From contig JASFYI010000001.1 of NCBI GenBank assembly GCA_030055515.1, positions 310,001 through 374,000 on the forward strand: a stretch of DNA of 64,000 nucleotides, given 5' to 3'. Origin of the DNA: Methanolinea sp. GTDB lineage: Archaea; Halobacteriota; Methanomicrobia; Methanomicrobiales; Methanospirillaceae. Of this stretch, positions 52,475 to 62,478 are shown piece by piece. A program made the position numbers and the translations under genes. Under the pieces are notes generated by a model that had not been told where the DNA came from, did no database searches, and was given only the letters and a program-made list of their open reading frames with translations. Within the stretch, counting starts at the first letter, position 1. Each line of letters opens with the position of its first letter.

Positions 52475-53062
52475 ATGGAGTTCCCGTTCTGCACCCGCGT
52501 GTCCGGTTCGTGGCTCCGCTCCCTCACTGCGGGCATGCTCCTCCTCCTCGTCGGCCTCCTCCTCGTCCTCGAGCCCGCCCTCTCCCTCACGCTCGCCCTC
52601 TATTCACTCGGTATCGTCTCCCTGCTCGTGGCTCTCCTGTGCCTCGCGGTCGCTGCCCTCCTCTCCCGGGGCGGAGGATTGCCCTTCTTTTTCCCCCTCT
52701 CGCTCGGCCTCCTCCTCCTGGCCGTGTCGATCGTGGCATTCGTCTCGCCGGGAATCCTCGGCGGGGTGATCGCGACCCTCGCCGGGGCCATCCTCGTCCT
52801 CGTCGGCCTCGGGCTCGCGGCCACCGCGGCGTTCTCGGCTGCTTCCCCGGGGAGGCGGGCACTCTCCATCCTCCTCGGGATCTCATTCCTCGCCGCCGGG
52901 ATCCTCGCGATCCTGGACCCGCGGTCGGTCTCTTTCGTCGCGGCGAGGATCGCCGGGGTTGTCACCGCCGGCATCGGTCTCCTCCTCGTCGCGGGCGCCA
53001 TATCCGCGTGGTGGAGGGAGAGGCACGCGGGGCCGGGGACGACGGACCTCGCAACCCGGTGA
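52475..53062 (+). CDS. HdeD/DUF308-like membrane protein
   Basis: This 195-residue protein has about six short transmembrane helices in three pairs (SLTAGMLLLLVGLLLVLEPA, GIVSLLVALLCLAVAALL, PLSLGLLLLAVSIVAFVSPG and so on). The internal repetition of helix pairs with SPGxLGG-like turns fits the DUF308/HdeD family. The ATG at 52475 is preferred; an open frame upstream to 52358 is not membrane-like. No function assigned. Confidence 0.75.
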   Translation: MEFPFCTRVSGSWLRSLTAGMLLLLVGLLLVLEPALSLTLALYSLGIVSLLVALLCLAVAALLSRGGGLPFFFPLSLGLLLLAVSIVAFVSPGILGGVIATLAGAILVLVGLGLAATAAFSAASPGRRALSILLGISFLAAGILAILDPRSVSFVAARIAGVVTAGIGLLLVAGAISAWWRERHAGPGTTDLATR

Positions 53063-53130
53063 GAACGGGGGGTTTATGCCATCTACCGGCGACCTTTTTG
53101 CCCGGTGACGTCACAATACTCTCATGTCAC

Positions 53131-53215
53131 GCGAGGGTAGGCAAGCCAGGCCAAAACCGGCGGACTTAAGATCCGTTCTCGAAGGAGTCCGTGGGTTCGA
53201 ATCCCACCCCTCGCA
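53131..53215 (+). tRNA. tRNA-Leu (anticodon UAA)
   Basis: An 85-nt class II tRNA. The acceptor stem GCGAGGG (53131-53137) pairs with CCCTCGC (53208-53214), the anticodon stem flanks the loop CTTAAGA (53165-53171) with anticodon TAA, a long variable arm follows, and the T arm is GTGGGTTCGAATCCCAC. The discriminator base is A, as for leucine. No intron and no encoded CCA. It reads the rare TTA/TTG codons of this GC-rich genome. Confidence 0.95.
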
Positions 53216-53241
53216 TCCACCCCTCCTGCCTTTCTCCCCCG

Positions 53242-53673
53242 TCAGAGGTGGATTACCTCGAACGGCCCGAGGTGCTTGTCGAGAAACTCCGCGAGTACCT
53301 TCCTGTGGCAGTGCTTCGCGTCCGCCTCGTAGCAGAGGAGGCAGGAACCCACGAGGTCGCCCCGCGTCAGGAGGGAGGCGACATCCCGCCCGGCGAGGAG
53401 TTTCCTGTACCCTGCCTTGAACTTTGTCCAGGTGATCTCCCCCCTCTTCATCTTCCCGAACAATTCCGGCGTCGGGGCACACTCCGGGACGTGGCGGTAC
53501 CCAATCTTGCCGAGACCGGAGAGGAGGTAGGGGAGATTCTTCTTGCTCGCGAAACCACCGCCGCTCGGTTTCAGCCTCACGTCAATGACCTCCTTTACCT
53601 TGTGCGTGAGGAGGGGCGAGAAGAACTCCTCGGCGGTGCACCCCTCGTACCCTATCGTGAACAGTCTTGCCAT
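53242..53673 (-). CDS. DUF488 family protein
   Basis: This 143-residue soluble protein from ATG 53673 starts MARLFTIGYEGCTAEEFFSP and has the DUF488 hallmarks EVIDVRLKPSG near the start and a late LLCYEADAKHCHRKVLAEFL. Conserved Arg/Cys/His residues suggest a catalytic or nucleic-acid-related role, but none is established. An upstream in-frame start at 53691 adds six residues; GAGGATC is positioned for the ATG at 53673. Confidence 0.88.
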   Translation of the reverse strand: MARLFTIGYEGCTAEEFFSPLLTHKVKEVIDVRLKPSGGGFASKKNLPYLLSGLGKIGYRHVPECAPTPELFGKMKRGEITWTKFKAGYRKLLAGRDVASLLTRGDLVGSCLLCYEADAKHCHRKVLAEFLDKHLGPFEVIHL

Positions 53674-53751
53674 GGTAATGACGATCCTCACCTATTCTGT
53701 CGTGCCCGGTCAGGTAATTTAACGTCGGCATCGACATAGTACTCGTTGCGA

Positions 53752-54693
53752 ATGCCCGGAGACGAGAGTCGGAAGGACGATCGCAGTTCCCCCTCGCTGA
53801 AGGCGAAGGTCTACTCCCTCCTCGAGGGTGACCCGGAGAGGGGCGGGACCGCTGCCCGGGTGACCGGACTCTTCCTCGTCCTCCTCATCGTCGCGAACGT
53901 CGCGGCGACCGTGCTCGAATCCGTGGAGAGTATCTCGGCGGCATTCCCCGTGTTCTTTGCCACTTTCGAGGCATTCTCCATCGGCGTCTTCACGGTCGAG
54001 TACGTCCTCCGGCTCTGGACATGCACCGAGAACGCGGCGTTCTCCCGCGTGGTGTCCGGCAGGATCCGGTACATGGCGACACCCCTCGCGGTCGTCGACC
54101 TCCTCGCCTTCCTCCCCTTCTACGTCCCGTTCCTCGTCCCCCTCGACCTGCGGTTCCTGCGGGTCATCCGCGTGATGAGGATCCTGCGGCTCTTCAAGCT
54201 GGGACGGCACCTCGAGGCCCTGCGGTTCATGGAGAAAGCCGTCAGGAGGGGGAAGGACGCCCTCGCGATCGCGGCACTCGTGGTCGTCATCCTCGTCGTC
54301 TTCTCCTCGTGCCTGATGTACGCCCTCGAGCACGAGGTCCAGCCCGGGGCATTCGAGAGCATCCCTGCCACGATGTGGTGGGCGATCGTGACCCTGACGA
54401 CGGTCGGGTACGGCGACATCTATCCTGTCACCCCTGCGGGAAAGATCGTCGCGTCATTCATCGCCGTCCTCGGGATCGCGATGTTCGCGGTCATGACGAG
54501 CATCCTCGCCACCGCGTTCATCGAGGAGATGGAGGCGAGGCTGGACCGGAGGGGGAGGAGGGATCTCTCCCCCGGGGAGACCATCGCCCTCCTCGAACGA
54601 CTCGAGGGGCTGCGGGAGAGGGGAGTCATCACGGGGGAAGAGTTCGAGGAACAGAAGGGGAGGATACTCGGGCCGGGAAAGAGGGGGGAGTGA
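53752..54693 (+). CDS. Voltage-gated potassium channel
   Basis: This six-helix channel subunit has 313 residues. S1-S4 run from about 37 to 150, with S4 showing regularly spaced arginines (LRFLRVIRVMRILRLFKLGRH, 133-153). The pore loop carries the selectivity filter TVGYGD (217-222). S6 follows and ends at about 260, and a short charged cytosolic tail (LERLEGLRERGVITGEEFEEQK) ends the protein. The ATG at 53752 is preferred to TTG 53746. Expected to tetramerise; no ligand-binding domain is fused. Confidence 0.93.
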   Translation: MPGDESRKDDRSSPSLKAKVYSLLEGDPERGGTAARVTGLFLVLLIVANVAATVLESVESISAAFPVFFATFEAFSIGVFTVEYVLRLWTCTENAAFSRVVSGRIRYMATPLAVVDLLAFLPFYVPFLVPLDLRFLRVIRVMRILRLFKLGRHLEALRFMEKAVRRGKDALAIAALVVVILVVFSSCLMYALEHEVQPGAFESIPATMWWAIVTLTTVGYGDIYPVTPAGKIVASFIAVLGIAMFAVMTSILATAFIEEMEARLDRRGRRDLSPGETIALLERLEGLRERGVITGEEFEEQKGRILGPGKRGE

Positions 54694-54770
54694 GTTCCCG
54701 GCGGGGCGGGGAGGCGCCCCGGGGGCCTGGCAACGGTTCCATTGCCGCGTCCACCGCGCGCGGGGCGGTA

Positions 54771-55163
54771 TCAGATGAGGTTGCCATAGCGCGAGGCGCA
54801 CGCGTCGCGGTACGCACTCTCGACGTCGGAATCGGGGGGCGTGTAGCGGCGCGGGACGTACCCGAGGATCTTCCGAATCTTTAGCGAGATGGCTTCGCTC
54901 CTCCCCCTCACGATCGCCGCCTGCCCGTGGACCGGCACTTGCCTCGAGTGGATCTCCTCGTGACAGCGCGGGCAGAGCACGAGCAGGTACCTCTCGAGAT
55001 CTTCGGGGGAAGCGAGGGCTTCTTCCCCCGGGTCGCAGAACGAGTGGATCACGAATGCGTCGTCGGTGAGGGTGCTGCCGCACACCTCGCACAGCGACCC
55101 TACCGCCCTCCTCACGGCCCCTGCCTTCTCGGGGTGCACGAGCAGGAAATGGCACACCGACAT
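54771..55163 (-). CDS. HNH-like zinc-ribbon protein
   Basis: This 130-residue protein from ATG 55163 (MSVCHFLLVHPEKAGAVRRA) has two CxxC knuckles, CEVCG (about 25-29) and CPRCHEEIH (about 64-72), with histidines after the second, as in HNH-type or zinc-ribbon nuclease-like domains. The basic C-terminal part (GRSEAISLKIRKILGYVPRR) could contact nucleic acid. A perfect GGTGAT motif precedes the ATG and sets the start; a long open frame upstream is not coding. The activity is unproven. Confidence 0.75.
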   Translation of the reverse strand: MSVCHFLLVHPEKAGAVRRAVGSLCEVCGSTLTDDAFVIHSFCDPGEEALASPEDLERYLLVLCPRCHEEIHSRQVPVHGQAAIVRGRSEAISLKIRKILGYVPRRYTPPDSDVESAYRDACASRYGNLI

Positions 55164-55243
55164 CGTGGCGATCACCCCCTCACGAGGGGATCGCGCGTCC
55201 GGCCATATAATGGTCGCGCACCGAATGGTCGCGCACCGCGAGA

Positions 55244-55654
55244 TCACTGCGCGTCTGCCCCGCGACCCGCGGGCATCGTCCCCCGTGCCCCGAGAACGGA
55301 CCGCCCGAGTGGGCTGATGCGGTAGATGATGTACGTGCCCTGTGCCTCTCCCTCGATGAGCCCTGCCCTCCGGAGGACGTGGAGGTGGTACGAGAGGCGG
55401 GAATCGGCGATACCGAGCACGTGCTTGATCACGCAGACGCAGAGGGGGTGCTCCTCGAGGAGGAAGAGGATCTTCAGGCGGACCCGGTCTGCGCAGGCCC
55501 TGTGCACCTCCTCGAGGGCGGCGATCTCCGGCTCGGGGGGGAGGGCCGCGACGATCCCGCCGATTCCTCCCCACACTTCGAGTGCCTTTTCGATCTCCGC
55601 GGGGATCGCGGGAGATCCGTCGCCGCGCACCCTTCCCCCTCTCTTGCCGGGCAT
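55244..55654 (-). CDS. ArsR-family metal-sensing transcriptional regulator
   Basis: This 136-residue protein has a winged helix-turn-helix at about 45-115 (ADRVRLKILFLLEEHPLCVC, then IADSRLSYHLHVLRRAGLI). The CVC in HPLCVCVI matches the alpha-3 metal-binding motif of ArsR/SmtB repressors that sense arsenite, cadmium or lead. It is not next to arsenic or efflux genes, so its target is unclear. A TATA-like element lies about 25 nt upstream of the ATG, suggesting a leaderless transcript. Confidence 0.87.
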   Translation of the reverse strand: MPGKRGGRVRGDGSPAIPAEIEKALEVWGGIGGIVAALPPEPEIAALEEVHRACADRVRLKILFLLEEHPLCVCVIKHVLGIADSRLSYHLHVLRRAGLIEGEAQGTYIIYRISPLGRSVLGARGTMPAGRGADAQ

Positions 55655-55670
55655 CTCACAAGAGGTGGGA

Positions 55671-55690
55671 CCTTTACATTTTTAACACGT
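55671..55690 (-). promoter_or_regulatory. Promoter of the ArsR-type gene
   Basis: The minus strand reads ACGTGTTAAAAATGTAAAGG; the AT-rich core is centred about 26 nt before the ATG at 55654. A CACGTG palindrome (55686-55691) overlaps its upstream edge and could be an autoregulatory site. The remainder of the gap to groEL (55692-55857) shows only GC-rich short inverted repeats. Confidence 0.4.
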
Positions 55691-55857
55691 GCTGAGACCC
55701 GGGGTGGCGGGGTGCCGGGAACCCGGAAGAACGGCGTCCCGTCGCACGCTGGACCGGGACACCGTCCCGGTTTTCGCATGGGCCGTGCGGGGATGCACCC
55801 GGTAGCCGGCCGCCACCTGCACCCCGGTCTCTCCCGTTCTTGCCCCGTGCCCGGGGA

Positions 55858-57757
<1,900 letters not shown>

Positions 57758-57800
57758 CGTGCATCCGCACCTCCTGGAATGTACCTACACTTATCGCCGA

Positions 57801-57820
57801 AAAAATATTTAATAATTATC
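57801..57820 (-). promoter_or_regulatory. groS-groL promoter
   Basis: The minus strand reads GATAATTATTAAATATTTTT, an AT-rich stretch about 50 nt before the groS ATG. The expected start near 57785 gives a leader of about 28 nt containing AGGAGGTG (complement of 57768-57775). A second TATA-like run (complement of 57822-57836) lies further up. The whole 57790-57890 gap is strikingly AT-rich for this genome. Confidence 0.5.
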
Positions 57821-57856
57821 AAAATTGTATATATGATTTCGATAAAATACAATAAG

Positions 57857-57873
57857 TTTATATTTTATATAAC
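57857..57873 (+). promoter_or_regulatory. Promoter of the winged-helix regulator divergent from groS
   Basis: TTTATATTTTATATAAC contains overlapping TATA-like boxes about 28 nt before the GTG at 57896. Together with the groS promoter it forms a compact bidirectional control region in which a single regulator could act on both sides. Confidence 0.5.
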
Positions 57874-57895
57874 TTGAATTTATTTTCGGCACGAG

Positions 57896-58342
57896 GTGGT
57901 GGCAGTGGGACGAGAGATCATCCTCCGGCAGGAGGACCGCCCCGTCGAGGGCGGCGTGGAAGGGGAAGTGATATGGTTCTGCCGGTGCCTCGGGATCGCG
58001 CAGGGCCGCGACATCGAGAGGGTGGCATCGCGGATCATCATCGCCCTCCTCTCCGCGGGTTCGCAGGGAGAGGGCATCACCGTCGAAGAGATCGCGCACG
58101 AGCTTGCAGTCTCCCCTGCACGCGTCAACCACCACATAAGGAGACTCTCGAGCGCGGGCATCGTCTACAGGGAGAGGAAGCGGATTTTCATCCGGGGCAG
58201 GAGCCTCGTCGCACTCGTGCGCGAGATACGGAAGGATGCGCTCAGGATTCTCGACGACCTCGAGGTCGCGGCAGGCGAGATTGACAGGGAATACGGGATC
58301 CTCCACCGCGAGGCGCGGAAGCCGGAGGTGCGCGGTCCATGA
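57896..58342 (+). CDS. Winged-helix transcriptional regulator divergent from groSL
   Basis: This 148-residue protein starts at GTG 57896 (GTG 57899 and 57905 are alternatives). The helix-turn-helix is at about 60-100 (GITVEEIAHELAVSPARVNH, then HIRRLSSAGIVYRERKRIFI with the wing), followed by a helical C-terminus (LVREIRKDALRILDDLEVAA) that could form a dimer. Its position suggests it controls groSL, possibly as a heat-shock repressor; this is inference. It shares ATGA with the PsiE-like gene. Confidence 0.82.
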   Translation: MVAVGREIILRQEDRPVEGGVEGEVIWFCRCLGIAQGRDIERVASRIIIALLSAGSQGEGITVEEIAHELAVSPARVNHHIRRLSSAGIVYRERKRIFIRGRSLVALVREIRKDALRILDDLEVAAGEIDREYGILHREARKPEVRGP

Positions 58343-58815
58343 CGGAGAGGTCCTACCACCACATTCACGATATATTCAGGCGCCTGCTCGAGAACATCCA
58401 GGATATCATCGTGATCGTCATCTGCGCGCTCCTCTTCGCGCTGATGATCAGGATACTGGCCGGTCTCTACGAGGCACTCGCGGGGCCGATTGATTTCAAG
58501 TTCATCGCCTCGGAGCTGATCTACATCCTCGTCCTCGTCGAGATCTACCGCCTCCTCATCATCTACATCCGCGAGCACCGCATCGCCGTCGACATCATGA
58601 TCGAGGTCGGGATAGTCTCCATACTCCGCGAGGTGATCCTGCACGGGGTCCTCGAGGTAAATCCCCTCTCACTCCTCGCGATCTCCTTCTTCCTCTTTTC
58701 GCTGATGCTCCTCCTCAGGTACGGCGCCGTGAGGAAGGAGGAGAAAGAGAGGATACCGAGCGAGGGATTCATCGCCGAGCTGAGGAAGAGCCTCGGGAAG
58801 AACAGAATCACCTGA
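58339..58815 (+). CDS. PsiE-family membrane protein
   Basis: This 158-residue protein has about four transmembrane helices (IIVIVICALLFALMIRILAG; FIASELIYILVLVEIYRLLI; VGIVSILREVIL; LAISFFLFSLMLLLRYG) and the family-like VLVEIYRLLIIYIREHRIAVD. It matches phosphate-starvation-inducible PsiE proteins, whose role is unknown. It overlaps the winged-helix regulator by 4 bp, so they are one unit. A T6 run at about 58831-58837 follows. Confidence 0.85.
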   Translation: MTERSYHHIHDIFRRLLENIQDIIVIVICALLFALMIRILAGLYEALAGPIDFKFIASELIYILVLVEIYRLLIIYIREHRIAVDIMIEVGIVSILREVILHGVLEVNPLSLLAISFFLFSLMLLLRYGAVRKEEKERIPSEGFIAELRKSLGKNRIT

Positions 58816-58863
58816 TTCCGGGCACCCCATCTTTTTTCTGAAGGGGAGGTGGATACTCTATGC

Positions 58864-59628
58864 ATGCGGATCGAAGTGGAGGGGATACGGGGGCTTCCCC
58901 TGATAAAGAAGGGAGACGACCTCGCGGCCCTCATCTGCGAGAAGTACTCGTTCTCGGACGGTGACATCCTCTGCATCGCGTCGTCGGTCTATTCCAAGGC
59001 GAAGGGTTACACCCGGTCTCTCAAGGACATCGTGCCCTCCGCGCGGGCGAGGCGAATTGCGGAGAGAACGCGCGAAGACCCCCGGTTCATCCAGGCAGTC
59101 CTCGACGCGTCGAGCGAGGTCCTCCTCGAGTACCCCTTCGTCCTCTCCGAGGTCTCCTGCGGCCACGTCGGCGTGCGCGCCGGCGTCGACCAGAGCAACA
59201 TCGAGGACGACATGGTCATCCTCCTCCCCCCCGACCCGATGGGAGCGGCAAGGGAAGTGAGGGAGAGGATAAGGGAACTCACCGGCAGGGACGTCGGGGT
59301 TATCATCACGGACACCTGCGGGAGATCCTTCCGCCGGGGCCAGACGGGCCACGCCATCGGGTGGAGCGGGATGGTGGCAATCCGCGACTTCCGCGGGGAC
59401 ACGGACCTCTTCGGCCACGTCCTGAAGATCACCGAGGAGGCAGTCGTGGACGAGATCGCGGGGTTTGCAAACTACGTGATGGGGGAGAGCAACAACGGTG
59501 TTCCCGCGGTGGTATTCCGCGGGTGCGCGCCGTGGCAGGGTCACGACAACCTCTACTTCAACAGGGACGAGGATATCATCCGGGCCCTCCTCGTGCGCGA
59601 AATATCCGGGCAGGGCAACCCCTCCTGA
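58864..59628 (+). CDS. cofE: Coenzyme F420-0:L-glutamate ligase
   Basis: CofE adds glutamates to F420-0 using GTP, completing the deazaflavin cofactor of methanogens. The 254-residue protein begins MRIEVEGIRGLPLIKKGDDL and has the family blocks ILCIASSVYSKAKGYTRSL, RFIQAVLDASSEVLLEYP, GVDQSNIEDDMVILLP and VIITDTCGRSFRRGQTGHAIG. The ATG at 58864 is chosen because a GGGGAGGTGG ribosome-binding stretch lies just upstream; the GTG at 58849 falls inside that stretch. Confidence 0.95.
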   Translation: MRIEVEGIRGLPLIKKGDDLAALICEKYSFSDGDILCIASSVYSKAKGYTRSLKDIVPSARARRIAERTREDPRFIQAVLDASSEVLLEYPFVLSEVSCGHVGVRAGVDQSNIEDDMVILLPPDPMGAAREVRERIRELTGRDVGVIITDTCGRSFRRGQTGHAIGWSGMVAIRDFRGDTDLFGHVLKITEEAVVDEIAGFANYVMGESNNGVPAVVFRGCAPWQGHDNLYFNRDEDIIRALLVREISGQGNPS

Positions 59629-59651
59629 TTCCCCCAGCCCCTCTGCGCATT

Positions 59652-60275
59652 TCAGCGGCCGCCGCACTCCTGGACGAGGCGGGCCAGCGCCCGGAAATCG
59701 CACTCGAGTTCCCGCGCCATCGCCGGGTTGTGGGTGACCACCGCGGGGTGGAAAACCGGGAACACGGCGATCGCACCCCCCGCGTCCCGCGGGTGCACGG
59801 CGTGCCTCCTCCTCCTTGCCTCGCGGAAGGAGGAGAACGGGATGCCGAAAAGCGAAAAGACGGCCTGCGTTGCGATCCTTCCCATCGGGACCACGACCGC
59901 GGGGGAGAGGATATGCACCTCCTCTCTTAAGTACGGGAGGCACGACGCAATCTCTCCCTTCTTCGGCACCCTGTTGCGTGGCGGGCGGCACTTCACGACG
60001 CTCGTGACGAATACTTCCTCCCTCGAGAGACCGGAGATCGCGAGCATTCCCGAGAGTACCTTTCCCGCCCTCCCCGCAAACGGCCTCCCCGTCTCGTCTT
60101 CCGTCCTCCCCGGTGCCTCCCCGACGAAGAGGTAGGTGCAGGGGACCGGCCCTTCCCCCGGGACTGTCCGGGTCCTCGAGAGCGAGAGGGCGCAGCGCGT
60201 GCACCCGGCGATCTCTCCCGCGAGGATATCCATCAGGACGCCGGGCGACACCGTGGAATCCGCATCCCTGTCCAT
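59652..60275 (-). CDS. Uracil-DNA glycosylase, family 4 ([4Fe-4S])
   Basis: This enzyme removes uracil from DNA. The 207-residue protein has the family-4 features: CTRCALS and later cysteines in VVKCRPP and ASCLPYL for the iron-sulfur cluster, the uracil-binding GEAPGRTEDETGRPFAGRAG and the late VFPVFHPAVVTHNP. ATG at 60275 is annotated; ATG 60233 (MDILAGEIAGC) is a fallback. A TATA-like TTGAATAATC lies about 38 nt upstream. Divergent from the Trm5-like gene. Confidence 0.93.
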   Translation of the reverse strand: MDRDADSTVSPGVLMDILAGEIAGCTRCALSLSRTRTVPGEGPVPCTYLFVGEAPGRTEDETGRPFAGRAGKVLSGMLAISGLSREEVFVTSVVKCRPPRNRVPKKGEIASCLPYLREEVHILSPAVVVPMGRIATQAVFSLFGIPFSSFREARRRRHAVHPRDAGGAIAVFPVFHPAVVTHNPAMARELECDFRALARLVQECGGR

Positions 60276-60418
60276 GGAAGATGCCCAATACTTTTCAGGT
60301 GGCGGGGAGATTATTCAATCGGAATAAAACCGGCCCACCCGGGGAAGCGCTCCGCGGTGGCCGGCAGGGCGTTATGCCCGCGTCGTTTTCGGGCAGGGGA
60401 GCGAGAGGAGGGTGCGCC

Positions 60419-61228
60419 ATGGCAAGGGGATCGCGACGGGGAACCCGATCCGGCGGGAGAACTCCCCCCGAAAACGCCCGCCTTGTTCCCGCAGGGTACC
60501 GCATCGTCGGGGACATTGCGGTCGTCTCGACCCACCCCGGCACGGCGGAGGGGGCAAGAGAACTTGCGGGCGCGATTGTGGCGCGGCACAGGAATGTCAG
60601 GACAGTCCTCTCCCGGGAGCCCATCCCGAGGGGCGATTGCCGCGTCCCGGGGTATGCAGTCATCTCCGGCAGGGGCACGGAGACGGTGCACAGGGAGTTT
60701 GGATTCACGTACCACCTCGATCTCTCGAAGGTCTTCTTCGATTCGCGGCTCGCGTCCGAGCGTGCGCGGGTCGCGGCCACGGTCGAGCCCGGCGAGAGGG
60801 TACTTGTCCCGTTCGCGGGTATCGGGCCCTTCGTCGTGCCGGTCGCGGCCCGGGGAGCGTTCGTCACCGCGGTAGAGAATAACCCGCACGCGGTGGGATT
60901 CCTGCGCGGGAACTGCGAGAAAAACGGTGTCTCGAGCCACGTCACCATCCGCGAGGGGGACTTCTTCTCACTCCTCCCCGCCCTCCCGCGCGACTTTGAC
61001 CGCGCGATAGTCCCCGCACCCTACGGCAGGGACGATGCTCTCCCCCTCACCGCGGCCCTCGTGGGGAGCGGGGGAAAAATACACTTCTACACCTTCAAGA
61101 AGGGGCACGAAATAGGGGAATTTACGCGGCGGTTTGAGGACCGTGGCCTCGTTTTGCGCGCCGCCAGGGCATGCGGGAACGTTGCCCCGGGAGTCTCCCG
61201 GTACTGCCTGGAATTCGAGAAAAGGTGA
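60419..61228 (+). CDS. Trm5/Met-10-like tRNA (guanine-N1) methyltransferase
   Basis: This class I SAM-dependent methyltransferase is of the Trm5 type (m1G37 or a related position). The 269 residues from ATG 60419 include DLSKVFFDSRLASERARVAA, the SAM-binding FAGIGPFVVPVAARGAFVTA with VENNPHAVGFLRGNC, and a proline motif reading VPAPYGRD rather than the usual NLP. It lacks an obvious N-terminal D1 domain of full Trm5. The start is supported by GGAGG upstream; the open frame extends to 60113 but is not coding there. Confidence 0.8.
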   Translation: MARGSRRGTRSGGRTPPENARLVPAGYRIVGDIAVVSTHPGTAEGARELAGAIVARHRNVRTVLSREPIPRGDCRVPGYAVISGRGTETVHREFGFTYHLDLSKVFFDSRLASERARVAATVEPGERVLVPFAGIGPFVVPVAARGAFVTAVENNPHAVGFLRGNCEKNGVSSHVTIREGDFFSLLPALPRDFDRAIVPAPYGRDDALPLTAALVGSGGKIHFYTFKKGHEIGEFTRRFEDRGLVLRAARACGNVAPGVSRYCLEFEKR

Positions 61229-61261
61229 TCCCGCGGCCCGCGGGACGTCGCTCCCCCTGCC

Positions 61262-61714
61262 TCACCGCTCTATCTTCCTGATGTGCTCCGACGCGGCGAG
61301 GGCGAGGGCGGGGCGGTTCTCGATCCGCGCGATGTCCTCCACCGCCTCGAGGACGTGGACCGAGTCCTCGAGGAAGGAGAGGATGTCGGCCGGGTAGATG
61401 TCGATCCCGTATTCCTCGAGGAGATACTGGCTGATCTGGCGGTGGTCGAGGCCGTTTTCCCGAAGTTCGAGTATCTCGCGGGTGAATTTCCTCTCCGGGC
61501 ACCCGCAGAGGGGAGCGTCCCTGCACCTGCAGTCGAGGAAGGAGTGGACGAACGAGACGAGGTTCTCGCGGAGGGTATGGCCGAGCCTGTCGAAGTTGAT
61601 GCGGGACGAGACCGCCTCGAGTGTTGCCGCGTGGAATGCCTGGTCGGGAATGCGGAATCCCGCGACCCTCTCGAGCCGCCGCGCGTGGCGAAAACGGGCC
61701 TTCTCGGCTATCAC
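61262..61714 (-). CDS. Conserved archaeal cysteine-rich protein (DUF5814-like)
   Basis: This 150-residue protein from GTG 61714 (VIAEKARFRHARRLERVAGF) shares GTGA with the upstream DUF2150 gene. A middle segment LDCRCRDAPLCGCPERKFTR has four closely spaced cysteines, a likely metal site, followed by EILELRENGLDHRQISQYLL, which looks like a small helical DNA- or protein-binding unit. The Cys block resembles what I remember of archaeal DUF5814 proteins, at low certainty. Function unknown. Confidence 0.72.
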   Translation of the reverse strand: MIAEKARFRHARRLERVAGFRIPDQAFHAATLEAVSSRINFDRLGHTLRENLVSFVHSFLDCRCRDAPLCGCPERKFTREILELRENGLDHRQISQYLLEEYGIDIYPADILSFLEDSVHVLEAVEDIARIENRPALALAASEHIRKIER

Positions 61715-62361
61715 ACCTCTCCTGCCTCTTCGTCGAAGTCCTTGAGCGAAGCGACGGCTTCTGCCATGCTCTCGATCTCTATCAGCCACTCGTCAAAAAG
61801 GGTGGGTTGCTCGAGGTCTTCCTTGATGTACTTGCCGCAGCAGGATGCCCCGGCGATGACGTTCGCGGCGATGTCGGCCGCGATATCGAGCGCTTTTTCC
61901 ATGTCCGTGTCGATTACCTTCCTCCCCTCGTTCACGAGTCCCTTGATGTCTTTCTGGTATTCGCCCGCGAGGAATTTCCTGCACCCCGCGAAGAGCACGA
62001 GGAGGGAGAGCTGCAGGGACTCGATGTAGTCCTCGAGGTCGTCACTCGGCGCGTCCCCCATCACGATTGCCTCCACCTCGCCGAGCTTCTCGAGGGCCTC
62101 CTCCTTCGTGTATCGCCCGTTCTGGTACAGCTTGATGATCTTCAAGACGGAGAGCGTGATGTCCATTGCAAAGTTATAGAGGACGGTATACCCCTCGGGC
62201 ATCTCCTCGCTCCCGGGTTCCGGCTCGAACCTCGACTCCCGGAGGGTCTTTATCCAGTTGTCCCACCGGTCCTTGTTGTAGAATATGTAGAAGAGTTTGA
62301 GCGGTTCTTCCTTTGCCACTCCCTTCTTCTCCGCCTTTTCTCTCTTTTTTGCCATTGCCAT
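61711..62361 (-). CDS. DUF2150 family archaeal protein
   Basis: This 216-residue soluble, helix-rich protein starts MAMAKKREKAEKKGVAKEEP (ATG 62361; ATG 62355 two codons later is equivalent). The block FYIFYNKDRWDNWIKTLRES and the helical remainder (AMDITLSVLKIIKLYQNGRY) fit DUF2150, a family of unknown function in methanogens. Residues before this start in the open frame (to 62409) are not family-like. It is translationally coupled by GTGA to the cysteine-rich gene that follows. Confidence 0.82.
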   Translation of the reverse strand: MAMAKKREKAEKKGVAKEEPLKLFYIFYNKDRWDNWIKTLRESRFEPEPGSEEMPEGYTVLYNFAMDITLSVLKIIKLYQNGRYTKEEALEKLGEVEAIVMGDAPSDDLEDYIESLQLSLLVLFAGCRKFLAGEYQKDIKGLVNEGRKVIDTDMEKALDIAADIAANVIAGASCCGKYIKEDLEQPTLFDEWLIEIESMAEAVASLKDFDEEAGEV

Positions 62362-62478
62362 ACAGGTAATCGCCCCCATGATAAAGGTGTATCGGATTGT
62401 CGCGCGCAAGGAGTTCGCAAAATGGAGAGTTTTTCCCGCGGGGGCGGTCCCGGCAACCCCGGCAACGGTTGGTGGCCT

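Noticed and set aside
60113-61228. Longer Trm5-like protein starting at 60113
   Set aside because: The first 100 codons overlap the divergent uracil-DNA glycosylase gene and promoter region and are arginine/proline noise; a ribosome-binding site points to ATG 60419.
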